The notes under the pieces were generated by a model. It made no database searches, had not been told where the DNA came from, and was given only the letters and a program-made list of their open reading frames with translations. Position numbers and translations under genes: made by a program. DNA of 64,000 bases, taken from contig JAQTUV010000003.1 in NCBI GenBank assembly GCA_028707175.1, positions 186,001-250,000 on the forward strand. The letters run 5' to 3'. This document shows positions 19,755 to 30,128 of this stretch, piece after piece. Origin of the DNA: Sideroxydans sp. (GTDB lineage Bacteria; Pseudomonadota; Gammaproteobacteria; Burkholderiales; Gallionellaceae). Numbering within the stretch: the first letter of the stretch is position 1; each line of letters opens with the position of its first letter.

Positions 19755-20660
19755 TTACTTCTGTGTCTTTACGATGCTCATCGCCGCCGCGACCATGCTC
19801 CCCATGTCGGCCATATTGCCCGGCAGGATGAGGGTGTTGCCTTCTTTGGCGACATTGCCAAAGGCTTCGACATATTTCTCCGCAACCTTCAGATTAACAG
19901 CGTCCATGCCACCGGGAGATTGGATGGCTTGAGCTACTTGTTGAATCGCCTGTGCAGTAGCGGATGCCACCGCTTTGATGGCTTCAGCTTGGCCTTGCGC
20001 AGTGTTGATGGCGGCTTGTTTCTCGCCTTCCGAGCGTTGGATGAAGGCTTCACGTTCGCCTGTGGCGATGTTGATCTGCTCTTGTTTACGGCCTTCGGAG
20101 GCGGCGATCAAGGCGCGCTTTTCACGCTCGGCGGTGATCTGCGCTTGCATGGCGTGCAAGATCTCTTTGGGCGGTGTCAGATCTTTGATCTCGTAACGCA
20201 ACACCTTCACACCCCAGCTTGTTGCGGCTTCGTCTAGTGCAGCAACCACGGCACGGTTGATGTCATCGCGCTCTTCAAAAGTCTTGTCCAACTCCATCTT
20301 GCCGATGACAGAACGCAAGGTGGTTTGCGCCAATTGGGTGATGGCCATCACGTAATTGCTGGTGCCGTAAGAAGCCAGCTTGGGGTCGGTCACTTGGAAA
20401 TACAAAATGCCGTCCACTTGCAACTGCGTGTTGTCCTTGGTGATACACACTTGGCTGGGCACATCGAGTGGCACTTCTTTGAGCAGGTGCTTGTAGGCAA
20501 CGTTGTCGATGAATGGGATGACGATATTCAGCCCTGGGAGTAAGGCGGAATGAAATTTGCCGAGGCGTTCGACCACCCAAGAGTTTTGTTGTGGAACGAC
20601 TTTGAGTGCCTTGATGATAAAGATGACGGCAGCGATGACGACTAACAGTGCGACTTCCAT
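19755..20660 (-). CDS. SPFH/Band 7 (QmcA/paraslipin-like) protein
   Basis: VVPQQNSWVVERLGKFHSALLPGLNIVIPFID, ALDEAATSWGVKVLRYEIKDLTPP; start re-set to MEVALLVV. Confidence 0.93.
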   Translation of the reverse strand: MEVALLVVIAAVIFIIKALKVVPQQNSWVVERLGKFHSALLPGLNIVIPFIDNVAYKHLLKEVPLDVPSQVCITKDNTQLQVDGILYFQVTDPKLASYGTSNYVMAITQLAQTTLRSVIGKMELDKTFEERDDINRAVVAALDEAATSWGVKVLRYEIKDLTPPKEILHAMQAQITAEREKRALIAASEGRKQEQINIATGEREAFIQRSEGEKQAAINTAQGQAEAIKAVASATAQAIQQVAQAIQSPGGMDAVNLKVAEKYVEAFGNVAKEGNTLILPGNMADMGSMVAAAMSIVKTQK

Positions 20661-20673
20661 GTTGTTCTCCTGA

Positions 20674-21096
20674 TTAAGACGATGATTTTTGATGCGTGAT
20701 GACCAAACCGGAACCATGCATCGCTGCGATGTAGAACTGCCCATCACGCGGTGCATCCGCAGATTGCAATTCGGCGTCCCATTCTGCGCCACGATAGGCA
20801 ACCCGAGCGGTGCCGTTGTCATTCCAGTGAATGATCTTGACTGCTTGTCCTATGTCGAAGCTCGCTTCAGCGATTGGATCATTGGATGAGCGCTTGCGAC
20901 GGCGCAAGATGAATGTGCCTGCCACCACCGTGATGGCGCAGAGCAACAATTGCCATACGACACCCGCCCCCAACAATGCAGCCAAACCACCGACCGCCAT
21001 GCCGATGGCAACCATCAATAAATAGAACGTGCCGGTCGCCATTTCTAATCCCAGCAATATCAATCCCAACACGAACCAGTAAATATAACTTTCCAT
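20674..21096 (-). CDS. NfeD family protein
   Basis: Hydrophobic N-terminal half plus DIGQAVKIIHWNDNGTARVAYRGAEWDAEL; directly upstream of SPFH gene. Confidence 0.9.
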   Translation of the reverse strand: MESYIYWFVLGLILLGLEMATGTFYLLMVAIGMAVGGLAALLGAGVVWQLLLCAITVVAGTFILRRRKRSSNDPIAEASFDIGQAVKIIHWNDNGTARVAYRGAEWDAELQSADAPRDGQFYIAAMHGSGLVITHQKSSS

Positions 21097-21170
21097 GATG
21101 TCCTTTCAACTTTGCGTGAGCGTGTATGCAATCTAACAGCAAAGTCATCGCTTATCTACCGCACAAAGAG

Positions 21171-21195
21171 AAAGCTCCGCACAAGGCGGAGCTTT
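21171..21195 (-). terminator. Rho-independent-type terminator
   Basis: AAAGCTCCGC-ACAA-GGCGGAGCTTT palindrome with T-rich tail on minus strand. Confidence 0.7.
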
Positions 21196-21219
21196 CATGT
21201 CACTGAAGTAGGAGGAGAG

Positions 21220-21618
21220 CTACTCAGTGGCAATCTGTGCAAACAAAGTGGAAGCGGTCTGAGCGAGTAACGCGACATCTAGGGTGCCAATACACTCTTC
21301 AGCGACATCGATACCGTTCAATACATTGGGGCGCTCTGCTTCGGTGATCTCCCACACATCGGTGCTGTCTCCCCGTTCACGCACGGTAGCAAGTGTGGCA
21401 ATTGCGGTATCAAGGATGGTGATCGCTTCATGATATTGGGTGTTGTTTTGAACCAGTGCGGTTCGCACGACGGCGATCGCCGCTGCCAAGCGGCCAAATG
21501 CCAATACGCTGAAATGTCCTGAACACGCTGCCTGATAAGGCAAGTGCATGTCCATTGCGTAGATGTTCTTAAGACCTTGGGTGACGGGAACGCGTAGCGG
21601 GGTCTTCTTGGTTACCAT
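21220..21618 (-). CDS. Hypothetical protein
   Basis: Start at MVTKKTPLR; downstream terminator; family not recognised. Confidence 0.55.
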   Translation of the reverse strand: MVTKKTPLRVPVTQGLKNIYAMDMHLPYQAACSGHFSVLAFGRLAAAIAVVRTALVQNNTQYHEAITILDTAIATLATVRERGDSTDVWEITEAERPNVLNGIDVAEECIGTLDVALLAQTASTLFAQIATE

Positions 21619-21712
21619 GTTCTGATTTTCCTTATCAGCCTTTCGCCATCTGGCGAACATGCGTTAATTTAAGCCTGTTCGATGATTTGGAAAGCGCTGA
21701 TTAGGCCCCGTT

Positions 21713-23194
21713 TTACCCCTCTCCTATCTCGGGTGAAAACTTTCTCAGCGCCCTTCTCATTAACTTCCAATCACCGTCGAACTTTGCAACGATCTGCGCT
21801 CTATCTTGTTCGATGACATTACGAAGCTGCCTGATCGCAGTGCTCCGTGATCGTGTCTGCAAAGAATCTAGCAGTCGGTGCGCAACGCTGAGGTCATTCA
21901 ATCTGCCCAGTCGCTCTTGCATATTGGATAAGGCTTTTACCAACGATGCATGCTGCGCAATACCGATGATCTCAAGCGTATATCTCAATTTTTTGCATGC
22001 GATGCGCAGCGCATGTAAATCGTGTTCGTTCTGACTTGCAGCTTTCTCCCCGCTACTAACGACACATTTCAGCTGTTTCTTTAGGGTATGCCGAAGAAAA
22101 TGACGCATCGAATCACTTTCCGTTTCAGTTGGCAGTTGATGTAGCCAACTTCCCACCGCCAGATAGGTGCGCTGAATTTCGATGGATGACAGATGTTGTC
22201 GCGCAAGGATGCTTTGTGATTTGCGCTCTTGCTCACTGGCTTTAAGCAAAGTCGTCACGTCGATGTGTTTTACCGCAGCAACTAAGGTCTGATTAATGAA
22301 CACATCCCACTCGCGTAATTTGCCAAGTATGGCGTGTAACAGTTTGAACTGTTGGTTGAAATATTCGCTGTCCGGCCCTGTTCGCCATTGTTTAGCGACA
22401 CCGAAAAGAACGCGTAATCGACGCAAGCTGACCCGGGTTTGATGGATAGCTTCTTCATCGCCCTCTGCCAATACCGCTGCCACCTGAAATTGCACCTGTG
22501 CAAAACTAGCGCTGATGAGTTCTGGCAAGGTTGTATTCACAGCTTGATTTAAATCAAGGGTAGGCAGGTGAGGTTTCTTGGCAAGTGGGAAAGCCGGAGA
22601 AAAAAGACGGTAGCCGTATTCTGCTTTATTGGTGGTCTCAATTTGGAGGGGCACAATCTCCAGCAAGGCTTGAGCGAGTTTGAAGAGTTTGTCTGGTGTG
22701 CCTGATTTGAGCTCAAGCTCTATTTCTGAGAGAGGATGGCGCTTTTTGCCAGCGCGTATCTCACCACTGTCCATCCCTAATTCGATCTGCGCACCTTCAA
22801 AATCAATCAGGCGGGTGTGGCGCGTGAAGTCGGTAACGAACACGGCTTGTAAATGAGGCTTGACGCCTTTAGGGAGTTGCCCGCCTGTTGCTTTTAGAAC
22901 TTCAAAATCTAATGCTTCCGAAGGGACAGGCGCCTCCCATTCGTTGCGTTGATGTAGCCCCCCGCTTATCTTGCCGCCACCTTTTAGGGTTTGGATCCAC
23001 TGCTTACCCACGCGGCGCAAACGCAACGCCATCTTGTGTTGAATAAGTGTCAGCGTGGGGGTGTCGTAATAGATGCTGTAGAGCGGTTGGTTATATGCTC
23101 GTTGCAACGATAGGCTGCGCAGAAAGGGATGGCGCTTCAAGCGCCGCATGTCTTCAGGGGTGATGCGCAGTTTCAGTTCGGTTTCGATGCTCAC
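21713..23194 (-). CDS. CYTH and CHAD domain protein
   Basis: MSIETELKLRI (CYTH ExExK), C-terminal CHAD with HQTRVSLRRLRVLF and HALRIACKKLRYTLE. Confidence 0.92.
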   Translation of the reverse strand: MSIETELKLRITPEDMRRLKRHPFLRSLSLQRAYNQPLYSIYYDTPTLTLIQHKMALRLRRVGKQWIQTLKGGGKISGGLHQRNEWEAPVPSEALDFEVLKATGGQLPKGVKPHLQAVFVTDFTRHTRLIDFEGAQIELGMDSGEIRAGKKRHPLSEIELELKSGTPDKLFKLAQALLEIVPLQIETTNKAEYGYRLFSPAFPLAKKPHLPTLDLNQAVNTTLPELISASFAQVQFQVAAVLAEGDEEAIHQTRVSLRRLRVLFGVAKQWRTGPDSEYFNQQFKLLHAILGKLREWDVFINQTLVAAVKHIDVTTLLKASEQERKSQSILARQHLSSIEIQRTYLAVGSWLHQLPTETESDSMRHFLRHTLKKQLKCVVSSGEKAASQNEHDLHALRIACKKLRYTLEIIGIAQHASLVKALSNMQERLGRLNDLSVAHRLLDSLQTRSRSTAIRQLRNVIEQDRAQIVAKFDGDWKLMRRALRKFSPEIGEG

Positions 23195-23201
23195 GATGGA
23201 C

Positions 23202-23699
23202 TTACATCAGCACGGGGGCATCGGATAGTTCATTGCGCTTTTCACCCGTCTGCGGGTAATGCTGTGCAAGATGCCGTCCTACGCTTTGAATACCGGCAAT
23301 GACACCCGCCTCAAACTGACCTTGGCGAAATGCCGCTTCCATCTCTTGGCAGATGGCTTCCCACACATGTTGACCTAACTTGGCATGGATACCTCGGTCG
23401 GCCACGATCTCGACATCACGATCCGCTAGTAGCAGATAAATCAACACGCCATTGTTGTGCTCGGTGTCCCATACGCGCAGATTGGAAAATACGTCGATGG
23501 CTCGCTGGCGTGCGGACTGTCCTGCCCATAAGGGCGACCAATCCAATGCGTGCTCGACAGCAAAACGAATCTGTCCGCTACAACCCTGTTCAGCTTGGGC
23601 GATCGCACGCTCGATATTTTTCAACGCAGTGTGTGGGAAATGTCTGCGTAAGGCGACTTGTCCCGTAGCGAGGTGTTTGAAGGTACGTTTGAGTTTCAT
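23202..23699 (-). CDS. TPM domain protein
   Basis: IERAIAQAEQGCSGQIRFAVEHAL...RVWDTEHNNGVLIYLLLADRDVEIVADRGIH. Confidence 0.88.
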   Translation of the reverse strand: MKLKRTFKHLATGQVALRRHFPHTALKNIERAIAQAEQGCSGQIRFAVEHALDWSPLWAGQSARQRAIDVFSNLRVWDTEHNNGVLIYLLLADRDVEIVADRGIHAKLGQHVWEAICQEMEAAFRQGQFEAGVIAGIQSVGRHLAQHYPQTGEKRNELSDAPVLM

Positions 23700-24644
23700 T
23701 TACCAATCTCCCGAAGCACCGCCACCACCAAAATCTCCTCCTCCACCGCCCCCCCAAGAGCTGCCACCGCCGCCACTCCCCCAGCTTCCACCGCCTCCGC
23801 CCCAGCCCACGGGGAAAGAAGAGCCACCAGAACCACCACCACCGTTTCCACCAAACAATAAAGAGAAAATGAACGACACAATACCTGCGACGATAGCCAC
23901 ACCTAACGAGAGCAACATCAACCATGCCAAGCCCCCTATGATTCCGCCCACAATCAAACCTGTAGGTAATCGCCCGAGCATCTGACGAAAGAGGATGTTG
24001 CCCATCATGAACACAAGAAATCCGATGCCGATCAGATTGCCCAGACTTCCTCCAGCCTTAGCAGTCGAGCGCGAGGTGACCGGCGGGGGCAATGGTTCGC
24101 CATCGATGACTTTGATGATGGCAGTCAGTCCCGCATCGATTCCGCCATAAAAATCACCCTGCTTAAAAGCCGGGCTGATGATTTCAGCAACGATACGTTT
24201 CGCCGTGGCGTCATTGAGTGCACCTTCCAATCCATAGCCGACTTCGATGCGCAACTTGCGATCATCTTTGGCGACCAGTAGCAGCACACCGTCATCCACG
24301 TCTTTGCGTCCTAACTTCCACGCCTCGACCACGCGGATAGAGAACTGCTCGATGACCTCGGGTTGAGTCGTAGGCAATACGAGAACGGCGATCTGTGAGC
24401 CTTTGGCTTTTTCAAAGGCGGCGAGCTTGGCTTCTAGGGTTTGAATCTGGCTGGCATCGAGCGTCGATGTCAGATCGGTGACGCGCTGCTTGAGTGGCGG
24501 GACTGCGACTTCAGCTTGCGCCGTGTCAATGAGCAGTAAGGCAATCAACACGAATAGCAACCATTGCCATCCTTTGAAGAATCGTACAAAAACACCTTCC
24601 CCCATGTAGGGAGAAGGTGGGGGTTGAATCGTTGAGGTCATCAA
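23700..24644 (-). CDS. TPM domain protein with Gly-rich C-terminus (YgcG-like)
   Basis: RVTDLTSTLDASQIQTLEAKLAAFEKAKGSQIAVLVLPTT..., GGGGSGGSSF...GASGDW tail. Confidence 0.9.
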   Translation of the reverse strand: MMTSTIQPPPSPYMGEGVFVRFFKGWQWLLFVLIALLLIDTAQAEVAVPPLKQRVTDLTSTLDASQIQTLEAKLAAFEKAKGSQIAVLVLPTTQPEVIEQFSIRVVEAWKLGRKDVDDGVLLLVAKDDRKLRIEVGYGLEGALNDATAKRIVAEIISPAFKQGDFYGGIDAGLTAIIKVIDGEPLPPPVTSRSTAKAGGSLGNLIGIGFLVFMMGNILFRQMLGRLPTGLIVGGIIGGLAWLMLLSLGVAIVAGIVSFIFSLLFGGNGGGGSGGSSFPVGWGGGGGSWGSGGGGSSWGGGGGGDFGGGGASGDW

Positions 24645-24685
24645 CTTCTACCCCCTCCCTAGCCCTCCCCCTGCATGGGGGAGGG
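24595..24685. repeat. Double-palindrome dispersed repeat, copy A
   Basis: CCTTCCCCCATGTAGGGAGAAGG ... CCCTCCCTAGCCCTCCCCCTGCATGGGGGAGGG; near-identical element in inverse orientation at 44237-44333. Confidence 0.8.
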
Positions 24686-24706
24686 AATGTTTCCGCTGTG
24701 TTTCAT

Positions 24707-25306
24707 TTACTTGGCAGGAGCAGCCGGTGCGCCGAAATCGACTTTAGGGGCGGTCGAGACAGCCTTCTCATCTTCCACCGCAAAGGAAGGTTTGACTTCG
24801 TAGCTAAACATCATCGCAGTCAGATTGGTCGGGAAGGAACGGGCCAACACGTTGTATTCCTTCACGCCGTCGATGTAGCGTTTACGTGCCACCGTGATAC
24901 GGTTCTCCGTGCCTTCCAGTTGCGCTTGCAGATCGCGGAAGATGGCATCCGATTTCAACTGAGGATAGTTCTCCGTGACCATCATCAACTTGCTCAAGGC
25001 TTGCGTCAGTTCGCCTTGGGCTGCTTGGAACTGCTTGAATGCCTGCGCATCCTTGATCAGTTCAGGGGTCGCTTGGATGGTGCCGACCTTGGCACGTGCC
25101 TCGGTCACGCCAATGAGGACGTCCTTCTCTTGTTGGGCGTAACCTTTGACGGTGTTGACCAGATTAGGGATGAGGTCAAAGCGACGCTGGTATTGGTTCA
25201 GCACTTCTGCCCAATCCGCTTTCACTTGTTCGTCTTTGGCTTGGAAGTCGTTGTAGCCGCAACCGCTCAACAACAGGGTCAATAGTGCAATCCACAAGAT
25301 ACGCAT
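24707..25306 (-). CDS. lemA: LemA family protein
   Basis: Lipoprotein-like LLSGCGYNDFQ, then QVKADWAEVLNQYQRRFDLIPNLVNTVKGYA. Confidence 0.94.
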   Translation of the reverse strand: MRILWIALLTLLLSGCGYNDFQAKDEQVKADWAEVLNQYQRRFDLIPNLVNTVKGYAQQEKDVLIGVTEARAKVGTIQATPELIKDAQAFKQFQAAQGELTQALSKLMMVTENYPQLKSDAIFRDLQAQLEGTENRITVARKRYIDGVKEYNVLARSFPTNLTAMMFSYEVKPSFAVEDEKAVSTAPKVDFGAPAAPAK

Positions 25307-25332
25307 CGTCAATTCTCCTTCGTTAGAAACAT

Positions 25333-26526
25333 TCAAACCGCACAACCAGCGGCGTAGCCAGAAGCCCATGCCCACTGAAAATTATACCCGCCTAACTGGC
25401 CAGTCACGTCCATCACTTCACCCACAAAATAGAGACCGGCGACCTCATTGGCTCCCATCGTCTTGGACGACAGCGCTTTCGTATCCACGCCTCCGCAGGT
25501 CACTTCGGCCTTGCTGTAGCCCATCGTACCAGTGGGGGTGACCTCCCAGTTTTTCAAGCGACCCGCCAAGGCAGCTAGCACTTTGGGGGAATATTGGTTG
25601 AGGGGTTTGTTCTCGGCTATCCATTGTGTCGCCACGATGTCGGCCAGCTTTTTCGGCAGGTATTGCGCAAGGAAGTTGCTCAACAACAACTTGCTCTTGG
25701 CGTGTTCAAGGAACACGGCATGCATGTCTTGATCAGGTAGTAAGTCGATGGATAACGGCTGCCCTGCTTCCCAATACGACGATATCTGCAAGATGGCTGG
25801 GCCACTCAAGCCACGATGCGTGAACAACAGGTTCTCTCGGAAGCGTTGTTTGCCGAAGCTAACCACGGCATCCAAAGACGCGCCGGTCAGGTCTGCATAA
25901 GCAATCCATTCTTCTGGATGGAAAGTAAGCGGCACCAGCCCCGGTTTCAGCTTAGTCATGGGGATACCGAACTGCTCGGCGATCTTGTATCCGAACGGCG
26001 TCGCACCGATCTTGGGGATAGACAAGCCTCCGGTCGCGATGACCAGCGCATCGGATTCCAGCAAGCCGCGCGAAGTCATCACAGTGAACTTCGTACTGTG
26101 ACGCACCTCGCCCACTTCGCAAGGACGCATCCATTTCACGCCCGCATCGTCACATTCTTTTTTGAGCATGCTGATGATGGCTTCCGAACCCTCGTCGCAG
26201 AACAACTGCCCCAAGGTCTTCTCGTGATAGCCGATGTCATGTTTGTCCAACAGAGCGATGAAATGTTGCGGCGTGTAACGCGACAAGGCAGAGCGACAGA
26301 AATGCGGGTTGTGCGACAGGTAATTGTCAGGCTTAGTGTTGAGGTTGGTGAAGTTGCAACGCCCACCACCGGAGATGCGGATCTTCTCGGCCAGCTTGGC
26401 ATAGTGATCGAGTATCACTACCTTGCGACCACGCTGAGCGGCAGTCAGGGCACACAACATGCCGGCTGCACCCGCGCCAATGACGATCACGTCGAATGTG
26501 GCTACGACACTCTCTTTTTTAGTCAT
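25333..26526 (-). CDS. NAD(P)/FAD-dependent oxidoreductase (HI0933/YhiN family)
   Basis: VIVIGAGAAGMLCALTAAQRGRKVVILDHYAKLAEKIRISGGGRCNFTN; C-term GLYFVGEVMDVTGQLGGYNFQWAWASG. Confidence 0.95.
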   Translation of the reverse strand: MTKKESVVATFDVIVIGAGAAGMLCALTAAQRGRKVVILDHYAKLAEKIRISGGGRCNFTNLNTKPDNYLSHNPHFCRSALSRYTPQHFIALLDKHDIGYHEKTLGQLFCDEGSEAIISMLKKECDDAGVKWMRPCEVGEVRHSTKFTVMTSRGLLESDALVIATGGLSIPKIGATPFGYKIAEQFGIPMTKLKPGLVPLTFHPEEWIAYADLTGASLDAVVSFGKQRFRENLLFTHRGLSGPAILQISSYWEAGQPLSIDLLPDQDMHAVFLEHAKSKLLLSNFLAQYLPKKLADIVATQWIAENKPLNQYSPKVLAALAGRLKNWEVTPTGTMGYSKAEVTCGGVDTKALSSKTMGANEVAGLYFVGEVMDVTGQLGGYNFQWAWASGYAAGCAV

Positions 26527-27230
26527 TGTGCTTCAGCGCTAGCAAGACGCTTCCACAAACAAGCACCCTTGCTGGCTTTATCGATATCGTTCATTTGTGA
26601 TTCATGCAAGGCAAGTTCTTCTTCCGTGGGTGATAAAACGCGCACCTTCATTTGGATGCGCTGGCCTGATTCATCAAGTTGAATACAATCATCGTCGGAA
26701 CTTTCATCCCCCAGCAGGCTTTCTTGCCCGCGTGTCATCCCCAGATAAACTTCGGCTAGTAGCTCGGTATCCAGCAGAGCGCCGTGCAAGGTGCGGTGTG
26801 AGTTGTCGATGAAGTAGCGGTCACACAAGGCGTTGAGGTTATTCTTCTTGCCCGGATGTAGTTCTTTGGCAACCTTCAGTGTATCGATCACGGGATTACT
26901 CAAGGTCGGCAATCCCGCCAGCGCCAGTTCCGCATTCAAGAAGCCGATGTCGAACGGTGCGTTATGGATGATGAGCTGCGCCCCATCGATGAATTCCAGC
27001 AATGCCGGCGCGATCTCGGCGAACTTCGCTTCGTTTTGCAAACGCTCTAGTGTCAGCCCGTGGACGGCTGCCGCGCCCTCGTCGATCTCGCGCTCTGGAT
27101 TCAGATAACGATGAAAGGTACGGTCAGAGACCTTGCGACCATCCAACTCGATGGCGGCAACTTCGATGATGCGATGTCCCTGTTTAGGGTCAAGGCCGGT
27201 TGTTTCAGTGTCGAGTACGATCTGTCTCAT
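26523..27230 (-). CDS. dnaQ: DNA polymerase III subunit epsilon
   Basis: [57 protein letters not shown]. Confidence 0.96.
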   Translation of the reverse strand: MRQIVLDTETTGLDPKQGHRIIEVAAIELDGRKVSDRTFHRYLNPEREIDEGAAAVHGLTLERLQNEAKFAEIAPALLEFIDGAQLIIHNAPFDIGFLNAELALAGLPTLSNPVIDTLKVAKELHPGKKNNLNALCDRYFIDNSHRTLHGALLDTELLAEVYLGMTRGQESLLGDESSDDDCIQLDESGQRIQMKVRVLSPTEEELALHESQMNDIDKASKGACLWKRLASAEAQ

Positions 27231-27673
27231 GTCTTAGCCCTCAATTCTTCGATGCCTCGGTTGGCCAATTCATCGGCGCGTTCATTACCTTCGTGTCCTG
27301 CATGCCCCTTGACCCACACCCATTCAATCTGATGCCGCGTGACTGCCGCATCCAATCTGCGCCATAGGTCGTCATTTTTCACAGGTTGTTTGCTGGCTGT
27401 CTTCCAGCCGCGCTGTTTCCAACCGGGCAACCATTCGGTGATGCCTTGCAGCACGTATTTAGAATCGGTGTGCAAGCGTACTTCGCAAGCACGTGTCAGC
27501 GTTTCCAAGGCCATGATGGCGGCCATCAACTCCATGCGATTGTTGGTGGTGTGTTCTTCGCCACCGCACAATTCGCGCTCTTTGCCCTTGTTGCGCAACA
27601 ACGCGCCCCAACCGCCGATGCCGGGATTTCCCTTGCATGCGCCGTCACTGAATATATCAACCACTTCACTCAT
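27227..27673 (-). CDS. rnhA: Ribonuclease HI
   Basis: [45 protein letters not shown]. Confidence 0.97.
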   Translation of the reverse strand: MSEVVDIFSDGACKGNPGIGGWGALLRNKGKERELCGGEEHTTNNRMELMAAIMALETLTRACEVRLHTDSKYVLQGITEWLPGWKQRGWKTASKQPVKNDDLWRRLDAAVTRHQIEWVWVKGHAGHEGNERADELANRGIEELRAKT

Positions 27674-28412
27674 TGTTCTCGACCTTCTGTATACCTTTGT
27701 TCAATTTCGGCGCAGCAGGCATTAGTTTTTGCACTAGCCCCTCGTTCCACTTTGGCTTGATGAGGCGCATGCCCGGTACACGTTTGATGGCATGGATGAA
27801 ATACACCCCGCCACTTCCGCGCCACCAGCGCCCCCCCGCCTTTTCCATAAAGGCGGCGCGTTCTAACCATTTTCGCTGACGGACTGGTGGTGCGTAGGCG
27901 GCGAAACTTACATCCACCACCTCGAAGCCTAGCAACGCCAACCAATCTTTCATTCGCGGCAGGGTGATGAATTGCCCGCTCCACGGATATCCTTGTCTCC
28001 GCCCCAAAGCGCGATGCATACCCCACAGACTGAAGGGATTGAAACCGCTGATGAGCAGGTTACCCTCGGGCATCAACACACGCTCCGCTTCGCGGATGAT
28101 CTGATGCGGGTTCTCAGCGAACTCCAACACATGCGGCAGCAACACCAGATCGAGGCTATCACCATCGAAGGGCAACTCGGAACAACATACCCTTACATCG
28201 TTACTAACTGAATTACCCGCCGTGAAGCGCAATGGCATGCGGCTGTTATGCAAGAAGTCTTGTTTGGGTAAGCCCAATTGCAATGCGTTATAACCGAACA
28301 GATCGCTCACCGCCTCATCGAAATATGCCTGCTCGCGCGCCAACACATAGCCGCCTTGCTCAGTGGCGAACCATTCACTTAGACTGTTGGCGATTACTTT
28401 AGAATTCGGCAT
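27666..28412 (-). CDS. SAM-dependent methyltransferase
   Basis: Class I MTase pattern [52 protein letters not shown]; start re-set to MPNSKV. Confidence 0.85.
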   Translation of the reverse strand: MPNSKVIANSLSEWFATEQGGYVLAREQAYFDEAVSDLFGYNALQLGLPKQDFLHNSRMPLRFTAGNSVSNDVRVCCSELPFDGDSLDLVLLPHVLEFAENPHQIIREAERVLMPEGNLLISGFNPFSLWGMHRALGRRQGYPWSGQFITLPRMKDWLALLGFEVVDVSFAAYAPPVRQRKWLERAAFMEKAGGRWWRGSGGVYFIHAIKRVPGMRLIKPKWNEGLVQKLMPAAPKLNKGIQKVENNE

Positions 28413-28430
28413 CTGCCCTTGAGACCTATC

Positions 28431-29180
28431 ATGTTGAACATCACAGCCATCCCAGCCCTGCGCGACAACTACATCTGGGCAATCCACGATGAGACCCATG
28501 TTGCCATCGTCGATCCCGGAGAAGCCGCACCTGTCTTCGCTTTTTTGGACTCCACAGGTTTGAAATTGACGGCAATCCTGTGTACCCATCGCCATAACGA
28601 CCACATCGGCGGCATCGCTGAATTGCGCGGAGTATATAACGTGCCGGTGCATGGACGAAGCCATCCGCGCAACCCGTATATCACCAATGACTTACGTGAG
28701 GGAGATGTACTAGAACTGGAAGCGCCGAGCATCCGATTCGACATAATCGAGACCCCCGGCCACCTTGAGGATCACATCGTTTTTATCGCAGCTGATGCTG
28801 TGTTTTGCGGGGACATCATGTTTGGCGCAGGTTGCGGCAACAACAGGGAAGGCACACTGGCCGACCTGCACCATTCCTTGATGCGTCTAGCCGCCCTACC
28901 CGACGACACAGTAGTCTATTGCGCGCACGAATACACCGAATACTGTCTGAGCTTTGCCAAGCTATGTGAACCCGAGAATCTTGCTATCCAACAACGTATC
29001 GCAGACACCAAGAGACTGCGTGCCGCAGACCTTCCATCTGTCCCATCGACCATCGCCCTAGAAAAGGCGACTAATCCCTTTATCCGTTGCTCCAGCCTAG
29101 AACTCATCCGCACCCTGCAAGCTCATGGCCTTAAAGAGACTGACGAACTGTCCGTTTTCATCGCTTTGCAGCATTTCTGA
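28431..29180 (+). CDS. gloB: Hydroxyacylglutathione hydrolase (glyoxalase II)
   Basis: TAILCTHRHNDHIGG, TPGHLEDHIVF, YCAHEYTEYCL; start re-set to MLNITAIPALRDNYIW. Confidence 0.95.
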   Translation: MLNITAIPALRDNYIWAIHDETHVAIVDPGEAAPVFAFLDSTGLKLTAILCTHRHNDHIGGIAELRGVYNVPVHGRSHPRNPYITNDLREGDVLELEAPSIRFDIIETPGHLEDHIVFIAADAVFCGDIMFGAGCGNNREGTLADLHHSLMRLAALPDDTVVYCAHEYTEYCLSFAKLCEPENLAIQQRIADTKRLRAADLPSVPSTIALEKATNPFIRCSSLELIRTLQAHGLKETDELSVFIALQHF

Positions 29181-29220
29181 TTGCCTCAAACAGCGTTCTA
29201 GTTTATTCTGCGCGCCCTTC

Positions 29221-29311
29221 GGAGAGGTGGATGAGTGGTTTAAGTCGCACGCCTGGAAAGCGTGTGTGGGTTTATAGCCCACCGCGGGTTCGAATCCCGC
29301 CTTCTCCGCCA
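29221..29311 (+). tRNA. tRNA-Ser (GGA)
   Basis: GGAGAGG...CTTCTCCGCCA acceptor pairing; CACGC-CTGGAAA-GCGTG anticodon arm; long variable arm; T-arm GCGGGTTCGAATCCCGC. Confidence 0.97.
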
Positions 29312-29320
29312 GTAAAAAAC

Positions 29321-29353
29321 AAAAAAGCCGCTAATGTATTAGCGGCTTTTTTG
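29321..29353. terminator. Rho-independent terminator
   Basis: AAAAAAGCCGCTAATGTATTAGCGGCTTTTTTG. Confidence 0.9.
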
Positions 29354-29387
29354 TTTTCAGCGTTTTGAACGATTACATGATTAATAG

Positions 29388-30128
29388 CTAGCTTGCATTG
29401 GCTCCGCAGCACTTCTTGAATTTTCTGCCGCTGCCACAGATACAAGGCGCATTGCGACTTATCTTTGGAATTTCATTCGCAGAAGAGTTACCGTTAATGA
29501 ATTGCTCCTCAGCACGCCGCTGAGGTGCCCAAAACTTAAAAATCCAGCCCACACTCGTGGGAATCGTCCTAGATAACTCTTCTCGTTGAATAGGTGTTTC
29601 TACTAGCTTTTCTTCTTCCTCTTTAACCTCTTCTGCTCCGAGTAAATAGATAGGGCGCAACATCTCTACGCCGTGCTTTGATTCAAACAATGACTTCCAA
29701 CTTTCACGATAACGGTCGACAGCGACCATGTATCCGTGTGCCCACATCTGACCATCAACGTATTCACGCTCATCATCCAAATAGACAGTTAAATCGAACA
29801 CGGGCTCGAAAGGTTCCTCTTCCTGTTGCAAATTCCAAACAATGGCCTTTAGATGTCGAATCATCAATCCAATGATTTTTTCTTCCTGTGCTTTTGTTTC
29901 AAATGCTGGAGTATCTTGATCAGTCGGCCCCCAAACTCTTGGTAGCCAATCTCTTTGATCCAATTTCACGGGACTTGAGGCAATTGCAGTTAGATAGCCA
30001 TCCAGACAATCCAGCAACATGACTTCATTTGTAGTTGCATCTGACATCAAAAAACAATCGAGTTCGTCCATTTCCTTATCTGAAAGGGCCGGCTCAATAT
30101 CTGCATGGTTATTAATTTTGTTTGGCAT
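29388..30128 (-). CDS. YecA/UPF0149 family protein with C-terminal SEC-C motif
   Basis: DELDCFLMSD...MLLDCLDGYLTAIASSP; RNAPCICGSGRKFKKCCGA. Confidence 0.92.
   Translation of the reverse strand: MPNKINNHADIEPALSDKEMDELDCFLMSDATTNEVMLLDCLDGYLTAIASSPVKLDQRDWLPRVWGPTDQDTPAFETKAQEEKIIGLMIRHLKAIVWNLQQEEEPFEPVFDLTVYLDDEREYVDGQMWAHGYMVAVDRYRESWKSLFESKHGVEMLRPIYLLGAEEVKEEEEKLVETPIQREELSRTIPTSVGWIFKFWAPQRRAEEQFINGNSSANEIPKISRNAPCICGSGRKFKKCCGANAS

Noticed and set aside
23452-23985. Proline-rich 177-aa ORF (SPEAPPPPKSPPPPPPQELPPPP)
   Set aside because: Antisense of the Gly-rich tail (GGGGSWGSGGGGS) of the TPM protein on the opposite strand
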